This document shows, piece by piece, positions 10,601 to 18,419 of a DNA stretch of 64,000 bases. The position numbers were made by a program, and so were the translations under genes. The stretch lies in contig JACRJI010000014.1 of NCBI GenBank assembly GCA_016235665.1, forward strand, positions 83,544 to 147,543. Direction: 5' to 3'. Source of the stretch: a candidate division TA06 bacterium. GTDB taxonomy: Bacteria; Edwardsbacteria; AC1; EtOH8. Below the pieces are notes generated by a model. The model was not told the origin of the DNA. It saw only the letters and a list, made by a program, of their open reading frames with translations, and searched no databases. How positions within the stretch are numbered: position 1 is the stretch's first letter; the number at the start of each line of letters is the position of its first letter.

Positions 10601-11253
10601 ACCCGTATTTCTACCAGATCAACAGCCTTAGTGCAGGTCTATCCCCGCGGAATGGGGCACTGCCCTTGGCAATAGAGCTTTCTGAATTTGCCTGCCAGAG
10701 CGGGAGCGAGGGGATAACCCTGACCTGGCAGACTGCCAGCGAGAAAGACAACTATCAATGGTTGATAGAACGCTCAATTAGTCCGGCAGAGAATTTCCAG
10801 AACATAGATACCGTTGAGGCCGGGGGGGGATCATCGATTGGCAGAAGCTACAGTTACACCGACGCGGCGGTATCCCCCAATACCACTTACTATTATCGCC
10901 TGGGGGACAAGGACCTGAGCGGGCAGGTGACCTGGCACGGTCCGGTAATGGCGGTAAGCGGCGGTCTGGTCTACGACAAGCTGCAGTTGATGCCCTGCCA
11001 TCCCAACCCGTCTTCGGGGGCGGTTGCCATCAAATATGCCCTGCACAAACCGGGAACGATGTCGCTAAATATTTATGATATCTGCGGACGGAGGGTAAAT
11101 ACGTTAGACCAGGGTCAAAAACAAAGCGGAGCTTACACCTTGACCTGGAAGGGTGATGACAACCAGGGAAGGATGCTGCCGGCCGGAGTGTATTTTTACC
11201 AGCTTAATTTTGAAGGAACCAACCTTACTCAAAGGATGGTTTTACTAAGATAG
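7606..11253 (+). CDS. Secreted beta-rich protein with FlgD-like/T9SS-type C-terminal domain
   Basis: A 1215-residue exported protein. The signal peptide is MKKIVGLLFALMALVSSAMA. Residues about 50-420 contain repeated WQD/W-D strands (VVWQDDREGQIDIWGR, IAWQDNRDG, VAWLDSSRANGRGDIFGQ), suggesting a beta-propeller. A DOMON/CBM9-like stretch is near 830-960 (LYLGYGRCDWRTAGDLFIYF). The C-terminus (about 1125-1215) is the FlgD-Ig-like sorting domain: CHPNPSSGAVAIKYAL, LNIYDICGRRVNTL, GRMLPAGVYFYQL. Such domains send proteins through type IX-like secretion and anchor them at the surface. Expression is probably sigma-54 controlled and coupled to the winged-helix gene. The ligand is unknown. Confidence 0.85.
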   Translation: MKKIVGLLFALMALVSSAMAASDTVKIFLWDNDAGETAQKSPAAVMDENYCSRYVWADSRDGNFNIYGRIWERNPEAATGAFLVNRIRVDEHTQEQPDVAGTVGDFFFVVWQDSVMKSGELWQLYGRKLDKTGHPTTDEIPVLEVPNKGNAKYPKIAVNKRTQDFVVVWQDDREGQIDIWGRLFNYKFEPQSPDIKINEDGLKVSHILPVVSFTDEGIAIAWQDNRDGLSKADIYMRYFKPDLSPLTPSAMVNDDVETWHYTPAIAASDSGFFTIVWLNFSKSVKGDIYAQRYAPDAKKINQNLAISNITTTTEANRIPSVIMGIDNVSFWTSWADSSSSTNLYQIRARYFDQYARLGATVKVVNDNWAYGQRAPDVCRFGDWFSVAWLDSSRANGRGDIFGQYFLLDQKDDTLDNQGINYNISKDLTAGRKVWYHPKKDYDNPATSGWNEDPIAEPESLYVPLDSAYVRALAERNIPNQNFFQITDTDTLEYTWRKQGKLNSTEYDLCLLDLGYAEDGSSAGAIEDEQQDSLIAFALDTLKCLLVTGNDFGEMYNKDSIFTFFGSKYVGPGNSSDVGNIQQIGGVAGTFTEGMLFDYPYQQGPDNSVDIIDVMAAGSGLIMGSDDPKIKWSYGRGTSYGDYYKGGKASPHKNLYLTFSIGSLSNGIFPSTASELTRRLLAYQGFNVEPEPIVDLVDSVYTGTIEGSVELSWTAVSDDALTEAASKYWLKYTKYNASAADLGKMSAEEDFIDTGMTYYQAWTPAAADVREKKIVYGFAPTDTLIFALKAGDESLPVRWGTLGNEPRIVVYGDTVTPHTVRLGYTYGGVNDFTKSERIGIRLSDTLFTTWDASNLYLGYGRCDWRTAGDLFIYFDTRTGGADSTCTYNAGDSCSGFDPAFRPDFCLIIENGTTAVLKKATGSKTWVDSIAAYSTTYLSLDSINKYNYLEVQVPFAYLKYTVGNVFKYLVVCNNETNEHSWNAFPTTNNIGKDAKAPVAKYPYFYQINSLSAGLSPRNGALPLAIELSEFACQSGSEGITLTWQTASEKDNYQWLIERSISPAENFQNIDTVEAGGGSSIGRSYSYTDAAVSPNTTYYYRLGDKDLSGQVTWHGPVMAVSGGLVYDKLQLMPCHPNPSSGAVAIKYALHKPGTMSLNIYDICGRRVNTLDQGQKQSGAYTLTWKGDDNQGRMLPAGVYFYQLNFEGTNLTQRMVLLR

Positions 11254-11267
11254 CACCCAGACAATTA

Positions 11268-11297
11268 AAAAAGGGCGGCCATTTGGCCGCCCTTTTT
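11268..11297. terminator. Bidirectional terminator
   Basis: AAAAAGGGCGGCC and GGCCGCCCTTTTT form a 13-bp stem with an ATTT loop between the convergent secreted-protein gene (+) and the cyclase gene (-). Its A-tract/T-tract flanks can end both transcripts. Confidence 0.88.
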
Positions 11298-11313
11298 ATC
11301 ATCCCGGGACAGA

Positions 11314-14300
11314 TCAGGTGAAGGCAAGTTTGCGGAAAGTATTCTCTATGAAACCTTTTCTTATATCCGGGGGCAATGCGCTTTCCATTCGTCTGATCAT
11401 GTTCCTCGCACTTTCCAGTTCCTTTTCTGCCTGTTCCTTGTTCTCTTTCAGGCTGTAAAGTTTGCTGAGATGATAACTGGTCTGCCATAAAAGTTCAGGA
11501 GATCCTGTTTTCTCGGCCATTTCCAAAGCATCTTTTAAATAGTCCTCGGCTTCCCTGATATTGCCGCCCAATAAGGCTCTTTGGGCAAACAGCAGATAAA
11601 TGCGGCCCAAAAGGAATTTATCCTTTAGTTCCTGGGCCATGACCAGGGAATCAGAAAGCGGATGTACCATTTCGTCTGGCGCATTCTTCTGTATCATCAG
11701 GGTTGATAAATTTAAAAGTCCGTAGGCCATTTCCCGTTTGTTTTGTGTTTTTTCCGCCAATCCCAGAAGCCGGTTGACATGCTCCTCAGCTCCGGTAAGT
11801 TCTTCGGTATCCAGCTTAAGCTCCACCAGGGCCCGGGCCGAAGCCAGGATGACCTCGGGGTCCCGCACCCTACGGGCCTCATCAAGAGACTCTGCTATAG
11901 TCTTGTCGGCCTGTTCCAGCTGGCCCAAAGTATGGTAGAGGGCTCCAAGATTGGCTTTTATAAAGGCCTGCATGCGGGGGTCGCCCATCTGAACTGCGAG
12001 CTTAGCTGCCAGCAAGAACTCGGACAAAGACTCCTTGTATCTTCCCTGAAGGCCCAGGTCCAGGCCCAGATTTCTGCGGATCTCACTTTCGTTGCCAACG
12101 TCCTTGAGGGCGATTGAAATTTCAGCTGCCTCCCGGTGGCGTTCCAAAGCCTTCTGGGTGTCCCCCCAAAGCTGGTAGACGCATCCTATGTTGTTGATCA
12201 TCTGCATCTTTTGCTGGGGTTCGCGCGTCTCCTCGGCAGCGGCCAGGGACATTTCAAAAAACCCCAGGGCCAGATCGTAATCACCGGCCATGGCATTGAT
12301 GATGCCGATATTGCCAGAAGACAGGGATTCGACCCTGATGTCGCCTATTTTCTTTGCGGTCTCCAGCGCTTTGGTGAAATGCTTTAAAGCCTCTTCGATC
12401 TCCCCCTGCATCAGCAAAGGATTGCCGATATTGTTGTTCTGCAGGGCGACGCCTTCGGCGTAGTTGATGGTTGTTGACAGTTCAAGGGCGGCCCGGTAAT
12501 TTTCCACAGCTTTGGGGATTTCACCGGTCAATTCGAATGCTTTGCCCAGACTGCCGTGAATCAAAGCGATTTCTTTGTCATTCCTTAAGGTTTGGTAAAT
12601 CGAAAGGGCCTTTGAAAACGAAGCAATCGCCTCGCCATTGTTGCCGGTATGCAATAGAATGTTACCTCTATTGTGCAGGGCTATTGCTTGAGCCATGAAA
12701 TCCCCGCCCTTTTCCGCTGAATCTAAAACCGTTTCAATAATGTTCCTGCTTTTATCTAGTTGCCCCAGCATGTCGTAGACTATTCCAGCCGAAAGCAGGT
12801 ACTTCCTCTCGGCCTGGTCCTCCTTTTCCCGCTGGGATATCTTGGCTGCGGTGATGAAATTCTTCAGGGCTAGGTCCCGCTGGCCTATCAGCCGGAAGAT
12901 GGCCCCCTGGGCTCCCAGCAGTTCGGCGGTCTCCATCAGGTTGGGCCGGCTTTCCTTGAGCAGCTTGACCACCTCCAGTCCCTTGCGGTAGAACTCCACC
13001 GCTTCGGGGTTGGCGTAAAGCCCCCGGGCCTTGTCTCCGGCCCGGTGCAGGTAGTTTACCGCCTTGTCGCTGTCCTTGCTGTGGTAGTAGTGGTGGGCCA
13101 GGTCTTCGTAATGGGAATAGAGGTCCTTATGGTGCTCCCGCTCCAGGGCCTGGGCGGCCTGGCCGTGAAGCTCCCTTCGCCGGCCTTTAAGCAGGGTGGA
13201 GTAGGCGGCCTCGTGGGTGGTGGTGGAGTGGAACTCATAGGTCCGTTTCCCCTCCAGTAGCTTGGAATATAACAGTCCTTCAAAATGTTCCAGATTGTCC
13301 AGCAGGGGCTGGACCTGTTCTGGGGTCTGCCCCGAAAGTTTTCCCAGCAGCCGGGTATCGAATTCCTTGCCGATCACCGCAGCATACTGCAGGGTGCGGC
13401 GCAGCTCCTCGGAAAGCTTGTCGATCCGGCCCAGCACCATGGCGGCCACCGTGTTGGGAAGGGAAAGCTTGGCAAAACGTTTGGAGGCCTGCAGGTTGGG
13501 GCCGTCCCGTTTGACCAGCCGGCGGGAGAGCAGGTTGCGGATGGTCTCCTCGATGAACAGGGGGTTGCCCTCGGTTCGTTCCTCTATCTTTTTAAGCACC
13601 TCTTCGCTGACATCCTGGACCTGGGCTAGGCCGGAGACCATCTGCAGGATCTCCCGGACATCCAGCTTCTTCAGTACCAGGCTCAGGCAGTTGGGCCGGG
13701 CGATGAATGGCAGGGCCAGCTCCGGCCGGTAATCGCAGCAGATCAAAACAGGCTGCTGCTCCAGGTCAGCCACCAGATGCTCCAGCAGTTCCAGGGTGAT
13801 GGTGTCGGCCCAATGCAGGTCCTCGAATGCCAGTACCAGGGGCTGCTTGGAGGAGGTTTTGGAATATAGCTGGGCGAAGGCCTCGAAGGTTTTTCTCTTG
13901 CGTTTTTCCGGGTCCAGGGCCTCGGTTTCGGGATAGCTCAGACCCAGCAGAGAACCCAGGTAAGGCTCAAAGTCCAGCAGGTCCAGCGACTGAAGGCAGG
14001 CCTGTAGTTTTTCGGCTTTTTTTGGGCTGAGATCGGATTCCGCGATCCCGGTCAAAACATTCAGCTGGCGCAGGAACGGCAGATAGGCCACCCCGGAGGC
14101 GTAGGAGTAACATTTGCCCTTGATGAATTTAAAATTCTCCTCCCGGGCCAAAAGCTCCAGCTCCTTGGCCAGGCGTGATTTTCCCAGTCCCGGTTCGCCG
14201 GTGATGGCCACGATCTGTCCGGTTCCGGTTTTGGCCCGTTGAACAGATTGCCGGATCCCGTCCATCTCGGCCTGGCGGCCCACCATCCTTATGGACCCGG

Positions 14301-15087
14301 AACGCAGGCTGGCGGCCTTTTCTTCGGCCTCCATCCGTCCCAGGATCAGATACACGTTCTGGGGCTTGGATTTTCCCTTGACCATCACCGGTTTCAGTTT
14401 TTTCAGCCGGATCTTGCCCTTGACCTGCTTGTAGGTGTTCTCACCAATCACGCATTCCCGGGCGCTGGCTACCTTCTCCAGCCGGGCCGCCAGGTTGACT
14501 GCGTCGCCGATGACTGTGTATTCCATTCTTTCCCGGGATCCCACATTCAGGGCCACCACCTCACCGGAGTTCAGGCCGATGCTCATGGCCAGGGCCATCT
14601 TGCGTTCGGCGGCGAAGCGGTCCATAGCCTCAAGCATCTCTATGGCCGCCAGGCAGGCCCGCAGCGGGTCATCCTCGTGGACCACCGGCGCCCCGAACAG
14701 CACCATCAAAGCGTCGCCCATGAATTTGTCGATATGCCCGCCGTAGCGGGAAGCGATCTCCACCATGGCGTCAAAGTATTGGTTGACCACCTCCACCACC
14801 TGCTCCGGGTCCATGGTCTCGGACATTGAGGTAAACCCGGAGAGGTCCCCGAACAAAATTGTCACCGGACGGCGTTCGCCCTCCACCTGGGTTCCTTCGG
14901 GGTTGAGCAGGATCTTGTCAATTATCCGCTGAGGCAGGTAACGTTCGATGGAGCTGACAATTTTCTCCACCTGATCCAGCCTTACAAACACTGTCTGTTC
15001 CTGCTGATCCGCCGGGACGGTCAGCTCCTTGCGGGTGATCTGACCCAGCCGCTCCAGTATTTTACTGACCAGTTCAGTTCGTTCCAT
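11314..15087 (-). CDS. Class III adenylate/guanylate cyclase with AAA-type ATPase and TPR repeats
   Basis: A 1257-residue signalling protein. The cyclase domain (about 70-235) has both metal-binding aspartates (D81 in FGDLSGFT, D125 in DKFMGDALM) and the transition-state Asn/Arg pair (N198, R202 in GDAVNLAARLE), so it should be catalytically competent. A P-loop NTPase domain follows (Walker A GEPGLGKS, 297-304), then about 550 residues of TPR repeats (about 700-1230) with recurring NNIG/LGxxYxxxG patterns. This is the widespread cyclase-ATPase-TPR architecture in which the C-terminal parts sense a protein or ligand. It ends an operon with the 113-aa gene 14 bases upstream. Cyclic-nucleotide-binding proteins next door are plausible effectors. 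Confidence 0.93.
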   Translation of the reverse strand: MERTELVSKILERLGQITRKELTVPADQQEQTVFVRLDQVEKIVSSIERYLPQRIIDKILLNPEGTQVEGERRPVTILFGDLSGFTSMSETMDPEQVVEVVNQYFDAMVEIASRYGGHIDKFMGDALMVLFGAPVVHEDDPLRACLAAIEMLEAMDRFAAERKMALAMSIGLNSGEVVALNVGSRERMEYTVIGDAVNLAARLEKVASARECVIGENTYKQVKGKIRLKKLKPVMVKGKSKPQNVYLILGRMEAEEKAASLRSGSIRMVGRQAEMDGIRQSVQRAKTGTGQIVAITGEPGLGKSRLAKELELLAREENFKFIKGKCYSYASGVAYLPFLRQLNVLTGIAESDLSPKKAEKLQACLQSLDLLDFEPYLGSLLGLSYPETEALDPEKRKRKTFEAFAQLYSKTSSKQPLVLAFEDLHWADTITLELLEHLVADLEQQPVLICCDYRPELALPFIARPNCLSLVLKKLDVREILQMVSGLAQVQDVSEEVLKKIEERTEGNPLFIEETIRNLLSRRLVKRDGPNLQASKRFAKLSLPNTVAAMVLGRIDKLSEELRRTLQYAAVIGKEFDTRLLGKLSGQTPEQVQPLLDNLEHFEGLLYSKLLEGKRTYEFHSTTTHEAAYSTLLKGRRRELHGQAAQALEREHHKDLYSHYEDLAHHYYHSKDSDKAVNYLHRAGDKARGLYANPEAVEFYRKGLEVVKLLKESRPNLMETAELLGAQGAIFRLIGQRDLALKNFITAAKISQREKEDQAERKYLLSAGIVYDMLGQLDKSRNIIETVLDSAEKGGDFMAQAIALHNRGNILLHTGNNGEAIASFSKALSIYQTLRNDKEIALIHGSLGKAFELTGEIPKAVENYRAALELSTTINYAEGVALQNNNIGNPLLMQGEIEEALKHFTKALETAKKIGDIRVESLSSGNIGIINAMAGDYDLALGFFEMSLAAAEETREPQQKMQMINNIGCVYQLWGDTQKALERHREAAEISIALKDVGNESEIRRNLGLDLGLQGRYKESLSEFLLAAKLAVQMGDPRMQAFIKANLGALYHTLGQLEQADKTIAESLDEARRVRDPEVILASARALVELKLDTEELTGAEEHVNRLLGLAEKTQNKREMAYGLLNLSTLMIQKNAPDEMVHPLSDSLVMAQELKDKFLLGRIYLLFAQRALLGGNIREAEDYLKDALEMAEKTGSPELLWQTSYHLSKLYSLKENKEQAEKELESARNMIRRMESALPPDIRKGFIENTFRKLAFT

Positions 15088-15101
15088 TATGCAAACTCCG
15101 G

Positions 15102-15443
15102 TTACAGGGTGGTTGATTTTTTTCCGCTGCGCCGTTCATCCTTCTCTATGGCCAGCATCAGTTTTTTCATCTGGTATTCCTGGCTGGCAAAATGTTCCTC
15201 CAGTTTCTGGCCCCAGGCGTGGATCCGGTCGGTCAGTTCCATGGCCTGCTCGTCGCTGATCAGCCCATCATGCCTGGCGTCCAGGATTTTATTCATCAGT
15301 CTGGGGCCGAATTCCAGGTCGCTCTGCCGTTTAAGCCTTTCCAGCACCTTGACCATTCCCAGATAATGGCGGTAGCCGGATCCGCCAATATCATTTGGAG
15401 CTTCCGGAACCATCTCGGCTTTAAGCTGTTTGTTCATGGCCAA
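15102..15443 (-). CDS. Small conserved-looking protein in the cyclase operon
   Basis: A 113-residue soluble, mostly helical, charged protein (ERLKRQSDLEFGPRLMNKIL; LEEHFASQEYQMKKLMLAIE). No family was recognised. It is 14 bases upstream of the cyclase-ATPase-TPR gene and 88 bases downstream of the cNMP-binding gene 15532-15987, all on the minus strand, so it is probably in the same operon. It may be a regulatory partner of the cyclase; that is inferred from position only. Confidence 0.6.
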   Translation of the reverse strand: MAMNKQLKAEMVPEAPNDIGGSGYRHYLGMVKVLERLKRQSDLEFGPRLMNKILDARHDGLISDEQAMELTDRIHAWGQKLEEHFASQEYQMKKLMLAIEKDERRSGKKSTTL

Positions 15444-15531
15444 AAAAATTAATGTTTTTAGATGGGCCTTATCGGCTTGACAGGGGCAGAGACTTTTGAT
15501 ATGCTATAATATCCGGGGGAATAATTGATGC

Positions 15532-15987
15532 CTAGGCCGGTTTCAAACTTTTGAATTTTTCGTCAGTGGAGCGCAGTCTGCCCAGGGCCACTTTCAGCAG
15601 GGCCACCAGTATCTTGGAGGTGATGCCGGGATCGGTCAGCAGCATCTGGTCAAAGACCTTTTTGGTGATCACCACCAGCTCGGCGTCCTCGGTGATCCGG
15701 GCGGTGGCCGAGCGGGGCTGGGCGTCCACCAGGGACATCTCCCCGAAAAAACTGCCTGGGTTCAGGACCGCCAAAAGCAGGTCATCCTTGCCGGGGACCG
15801 ACTTGTATATGCCCACCTGACCGGAATGGATCAGGTACATCACCTCTCCCGGCGTGCCCTCAAAGAACAGGGTCCGGCCCTGGCGGTAACTGCGCAGGAA
15901 AATAAGCTTGGCTATCCGCTCCAGCTCATCCGGGGTAAGCGAAGAGAAAAGGTGATTGTTGGTCAGGGCTTCAATGATCTGGGACAT
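15532..15987 (-). CDS. Stand-alone cyclic-nucleotide-binding domain protein
   Basis: A 151-residue protein consisting of one cNMP-binding domain of the CAP family without a DNA-binding domain. The phosphate-binding cassette is visible at about residues 74-95 (GSFFGEMSLVDAQPRSATAR), including the Glu that contacts the ribose and the Arg that contacts the cyclic phosphate. It is transcribed ahead of the cyclase operon and divergently from a second cNMP-binding gene at 16061. Role: likely cAMP/cGMP-responsive adaptor. Confidence 0.9.
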   Translation of the reverse strand: MSQIIEALTNNHLFSSLTPDELERIAKLIFLRSYRQGRTLFFEGTPGEVMYLIHSGQVGIYKSVPGKDDLLLAVLNPGSFFGEMSLVDAQPRSATARITEDAELVVITKKVFDQMLLTDPGITSKILVALLKVALGRLRSTDEKFKSLKPA

Positions 15988-16060
15988 ACCGGCAAACTCC
16001 TTGGTTTTAATATTCTAAAATTCCGAAAAATCCAATACTTTATCAAACAGGAGGGGGTAA

Positions 16061-16519
16061 ATGAGCTCCATCAATAACCTCAGGGATTTTCTGCTTTTCC
16101 AGGAACTGGCCGAAGACGAGATGATGCGCCTGACCCAGCTGTTTTCCACCGAGGCAGAGGATTTCATGCCCGGCGCCATCATCTGCCAGAAGGACGCCCC
16201 CGGCGACAGTATGTACCTGATCAAGAGCGGCAAGGTCCAGATAAGCCTGCCCACCGATCAGGGCGACGTTGTGCTGGCCGAGCTGGGGCCGGGAAAGTTC
16301 TTTGGTGAAATGTCCCTGCTGGACAAGGCCCCCCGTTCGGCCAATGTCAACGCGGTGGAGAGCACCGAGCTGTATATTCTGACCCGCAAGCACATCGCTT
16401 TTCTGATGGATAAAGAAGCCAAGATCGCGGCCAAGATGATGCTGGCTATGTCCCGGATCCTGTCGGCCCGGATCAGGGTGATGGACGAACGGATCCAGGA
16501 TTCGTTTGCCACGGAATAG
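16061..16519 (+). CDS. Second stand-alone cyclic-nucleotide-binding domain protein
   Basis: A 152-residue cNMP-binding protein with the phosphate-binding cassette GKFFGEMSLLDKAPRSANVN. It is a paralogue of the divergently transcribed gene at 15532-15987 (both have xFFGEMSLxDxxPRSAxxx and SGxVxI before it) and also lacks a DNA-binding domain. A good Shine-Dalgarno (AGGAGG, about 16049-16054) precedes the ATG. Its last 47 bases overlap the 3' end of the convergent PHP gene. Confidence 0.9.
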   Translation: MSSINNLRDFLLFQELAEDEMMRLTQLFSTEAEDFMPGAIICQKDAPGDSMYLIKSGKVQISLPTDQGDVVLAELGPGKFFGEMSLLDKAPRSANVNAVESTELYILTRKHIAFLMDKEAKIAAKMMLAMSRILSARIRVMDERIQDSFATE

Positions 16520-17222
16520 CCCCATCCAGGGGCCAGAACAGGTCCCGCTCGGTCAGTTTCAGTTTTCCGGCCAGTTCCAGTGAATAGTCCAGGCGGCACA
16601 TCTTCTCCCTGTCGTGCCCGTCCGATCCCAACGAAAACTTAAGTCCGGCCTCTTTGGCCATCGCCGCCAGCTTATAGTCCGGCACCAGCCACCGGGAGCT
16701 GAGCTCGATGGCCAAATTGCATTTAAGGGCCAGTTCCACCAATTTCATCCGCCAGCCGTCAGTTATGGCGTCCTTCTGCTCCCGGAAATTGCAGGGCAAA
16801 AGGCCGGGATGGGCCAGGATGTCAAAAGAATATCTTTGGGACTGGTGGGCGATCATTTCCAGCATTTCATCCAAAAGCAGGGCCAGGTCAATTGCAGTGA
16901 CCTGGGGGTCAAAGAAATCCACCGGCCCGGCCGAATGCACACCGCCGATCAGGTAATGACAACGCTTCAGGTCCGCCGGCGGAACAGGGATCTCCCGCCC
17001 CAGGTCCAGTTCCACAGCCCGGTAAACCGGAAGATCATAGATGGCAGCAAGGTATCTTTCAATCCGGTCTGGGCTGTCCAGTTGGAAATTTCCCGGTCCG
17101 CAGTGGTCGGCCAGGCCCACCCGGTACCCCTTTTCCAAAGCGATCTGCAAGACCTCCCGGGGAGAAAGCCGGCCGTCTGAAAAAACGGTATGGGTATGTA
17201 AGTCGGCGATGGTTTTTAGCAT
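16473..17222 (-). CDS. PHP-domain metal-dependent phosphoesterase
   Basis: A 249-residue protein of the polymerase-and-histidinol-phosphatase superfamily. Metal ligands are visible in IADLHTHTVFSDGRL near the N-terminus, VGLADHCGPG, the mid-protein YLIGGVHSAG and FDILAHPGLL, and the C-terminal FSLGSDGHDREKMCRLD. Relatives hydrolyse histidinol phosphate or other phosphomonoesters; the substrate here is unknown. Start chosen at 17222 (MLKTIADLHTHT); an upstream start at 17261 would add 13 residues before the first strand, which is unusual for the family. It converges on and overlaps the cNMP-binding gene. Confidence 0.85.
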   Translation of the reverse strand: MLKTIADLHTHTVFSDGRLSPREVLQIALEKGYRVGLADHCGPGNFQLDSPDRIERYLAAIYDLPVYRAVELDLGREIPVPPADLKRCHYLIGGVHSAGPVDFFDPQVTAIDLALLLDEMLEMIAHQSQRYSFDILAHPGLLPCNFREQKDAITDGWRMKLVELALKCNLAIELSSRWLVPDYKLAAMAKEAGLKFSLGSDGHDREKMCRLDYSLELAGKLKLTERDLFWPLDGAIPWQTNPGSVRPSP

Positions 17223-17321
17223 ACAACATTTAATGATAAGTCTAAATCGGGCCAAAGTCAAACAAAATATGCGTAAATTTTGCTTGTTTTTTCCGGCAGT
17301 TTGGGTTATCCTAATAGTGCA

Positions 17322-18419
17322 ATGATTTTTTCAGATATCATAAAGATCGCTTTCCTTTGGCCTTTTTCCCTGCTTTACGGGTTGATAATGGAGCTGAGGG
17401 TTGGCGCCTATAAGGCAGGTTTGTTCAGGGGTCATAAAGCTGCGGTCCCGGTCATCTCCATCGGCAACATCACGGTTGGAGGCACCGGCAAGACGCCGAT
17501 GGCCATTTATGTGGCGCAGATCCTGATGGGCCAAGGCTTTCGAACGGCGGTGCTTTCGCGGGGATACAAAAGAAAATCAAAAACCAACCCTTCGGCATCG
17601 CTCAGGGCAAGAAATCAAAAACAAAAAACACTGGTGGTCAGCGACGGCATCTCGGTCCTGTGCCAGGCCGATGAGGCGGGGGATGAGCCGTTTCTGATGG
17701 CCTCGCGTCTGCTGGGGACAAAAGAGCGACCAGGCGCATTGGTCATCGTCGGCCGGGACCGGGCGGCCGGGGCGGAGAAGGCCGTGGAACTGGGGGCGCA
17801 GGTCATAGTGCTGGACGACGGCTTCCAGCACCTGCGGCTGAAGCGCGATCTGGACATCGTCCTGTTGGACGACGGCCAGAGGCCTTATGACAACGGCTGG
17901 TTGCTGCCGGCCGGGATGCTGCGGGAGCCGGTCAGAGCGCTGCGGAGGGCGGGGGCCATAGTGCTGACCAGGTGCAACAATCAGAATTCAGAATTCAGAA
18001 TTCAGAATTCTGAAGCCGCAATGTTTAAGACCCGGCATAACGCCGGACTGCCGTATGGGTTTGCTGACAGCCTATCGGCGGACATGGATAAACTGAAGAA
18101 GGCTAGGATAATTTTGTTCTCCGGTATTGCCAAGCCGGGATCCTTTGAACAGATCGTCAGGCAGGCCGGGCTTTCTTTTGCAACCCACATAAAATATCCC
18201 GACCATCATCACTATACCCGGGAGAACTTAAAGCAGATCACCGGGATGGCCCAGGGTTGCGATTACCTGTTGACCACCGAAAAGGACGCGGTAAAACTTC
18301 CACCCGGTCTTGACCTCGGCAAACCGTTGCTGGTGCTGCCGGTGGAGATAGGGTTCATGGACGAAGCTCAGCAACAAATATTCAATCAACTAGTGTTGGA
18401 TGGGGCTAAACTAAAATGA
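17322..18419 (+). CDS. lpxK: Tetraacyldisaccharide 4'-kinase LpxK
   Basis: A 365-residue inner-membrane kinase that phosphorylates the lipid A disaccharide precursor. The N-terminal hydrophobic helix (IIKIAFLWPFSLLYGLIM) is followed by the signature ISIGNITVGGTGKTPM with its Walker A loop, LSRGYKR, VIVGRDRAAG, VIVLDDGFQHLRLKRDLDIV, and KYPDHHHYTREN near the C-terminus. Start chosen at the ATG 17322 rather than the TTG at 17280. Two oddities: an extra NPSASLRARNQKQK segment near 17588-17628 and a run of AGAATTC repeats at 17984-18009 encoding NQNSEFRIQNSE, both in-frame insertions at surface-loop positions. The stop overlaps the NadA start (ATGA). It shows that the cell makes lipid A. Confidence 0.93.
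   Translation: MIFSDIIKIAFLWPFSLLYGLIMELRVGAYKAGLFRGHKAAVPVISIGNITVGGTGKTPMAIYVAQILMGQGFRTAVLSRGYKRKSKTNPSASLRARNQKQKTLVVSDGISVLCQADEAGDEPFLMASRLLGTKERPGALVIVGRDRAAGAEKAVELGAQVIVLDDGFQHLRLKRDLDIVLLDDGQRPYDNGWLLPAGMLREPVRALRRAGAIVLTRCNNQNSEFRIQNSEAAMFKTRHNAGLPYGFADSLSADMDKLKKARIILFSGIAKPGSFEQIVRQAGLSFATHIKYPDHHHYTRENLKQITGMAQGCDYLLTTEKDAVKLPPGLDLGKPLLVLPVEIGFMDEAQQQIFNQLVLDGAKLK
17984..18009 (+). repeat. Tandem AGAATTC heptamer run inside lpxK
   Basis: Four near-perfect AGAATTC heptamers in tandem encode a low-complexity QNSEFRIQNSE stretch. The translation stays in frame, so this is an expansion tolerated in a loop rather than a disruption. Confidence 0.85.

Noticed and set aside
14239..14829. 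196-aa plus-strand frame opposite the cyclase
   Set aside because: Shadow of the cyclase gene; His/Gln-rich frame with no Shine-Dalgarno.
15477..15510. TTGACA plus TATAAT on the plus strand upstream of 16061
   Set aside because: Spacing is 22 bases and the downstream plus-strand gene is about 550 bases away; it lies between minus-strand genes.
17984..18009. AGAATTC repeats as a CRISPR-like array
   Set aside because: Seven-base tandem units without spacers inside an open reading frame; no CRISPR array or cas gene was seen in the window.
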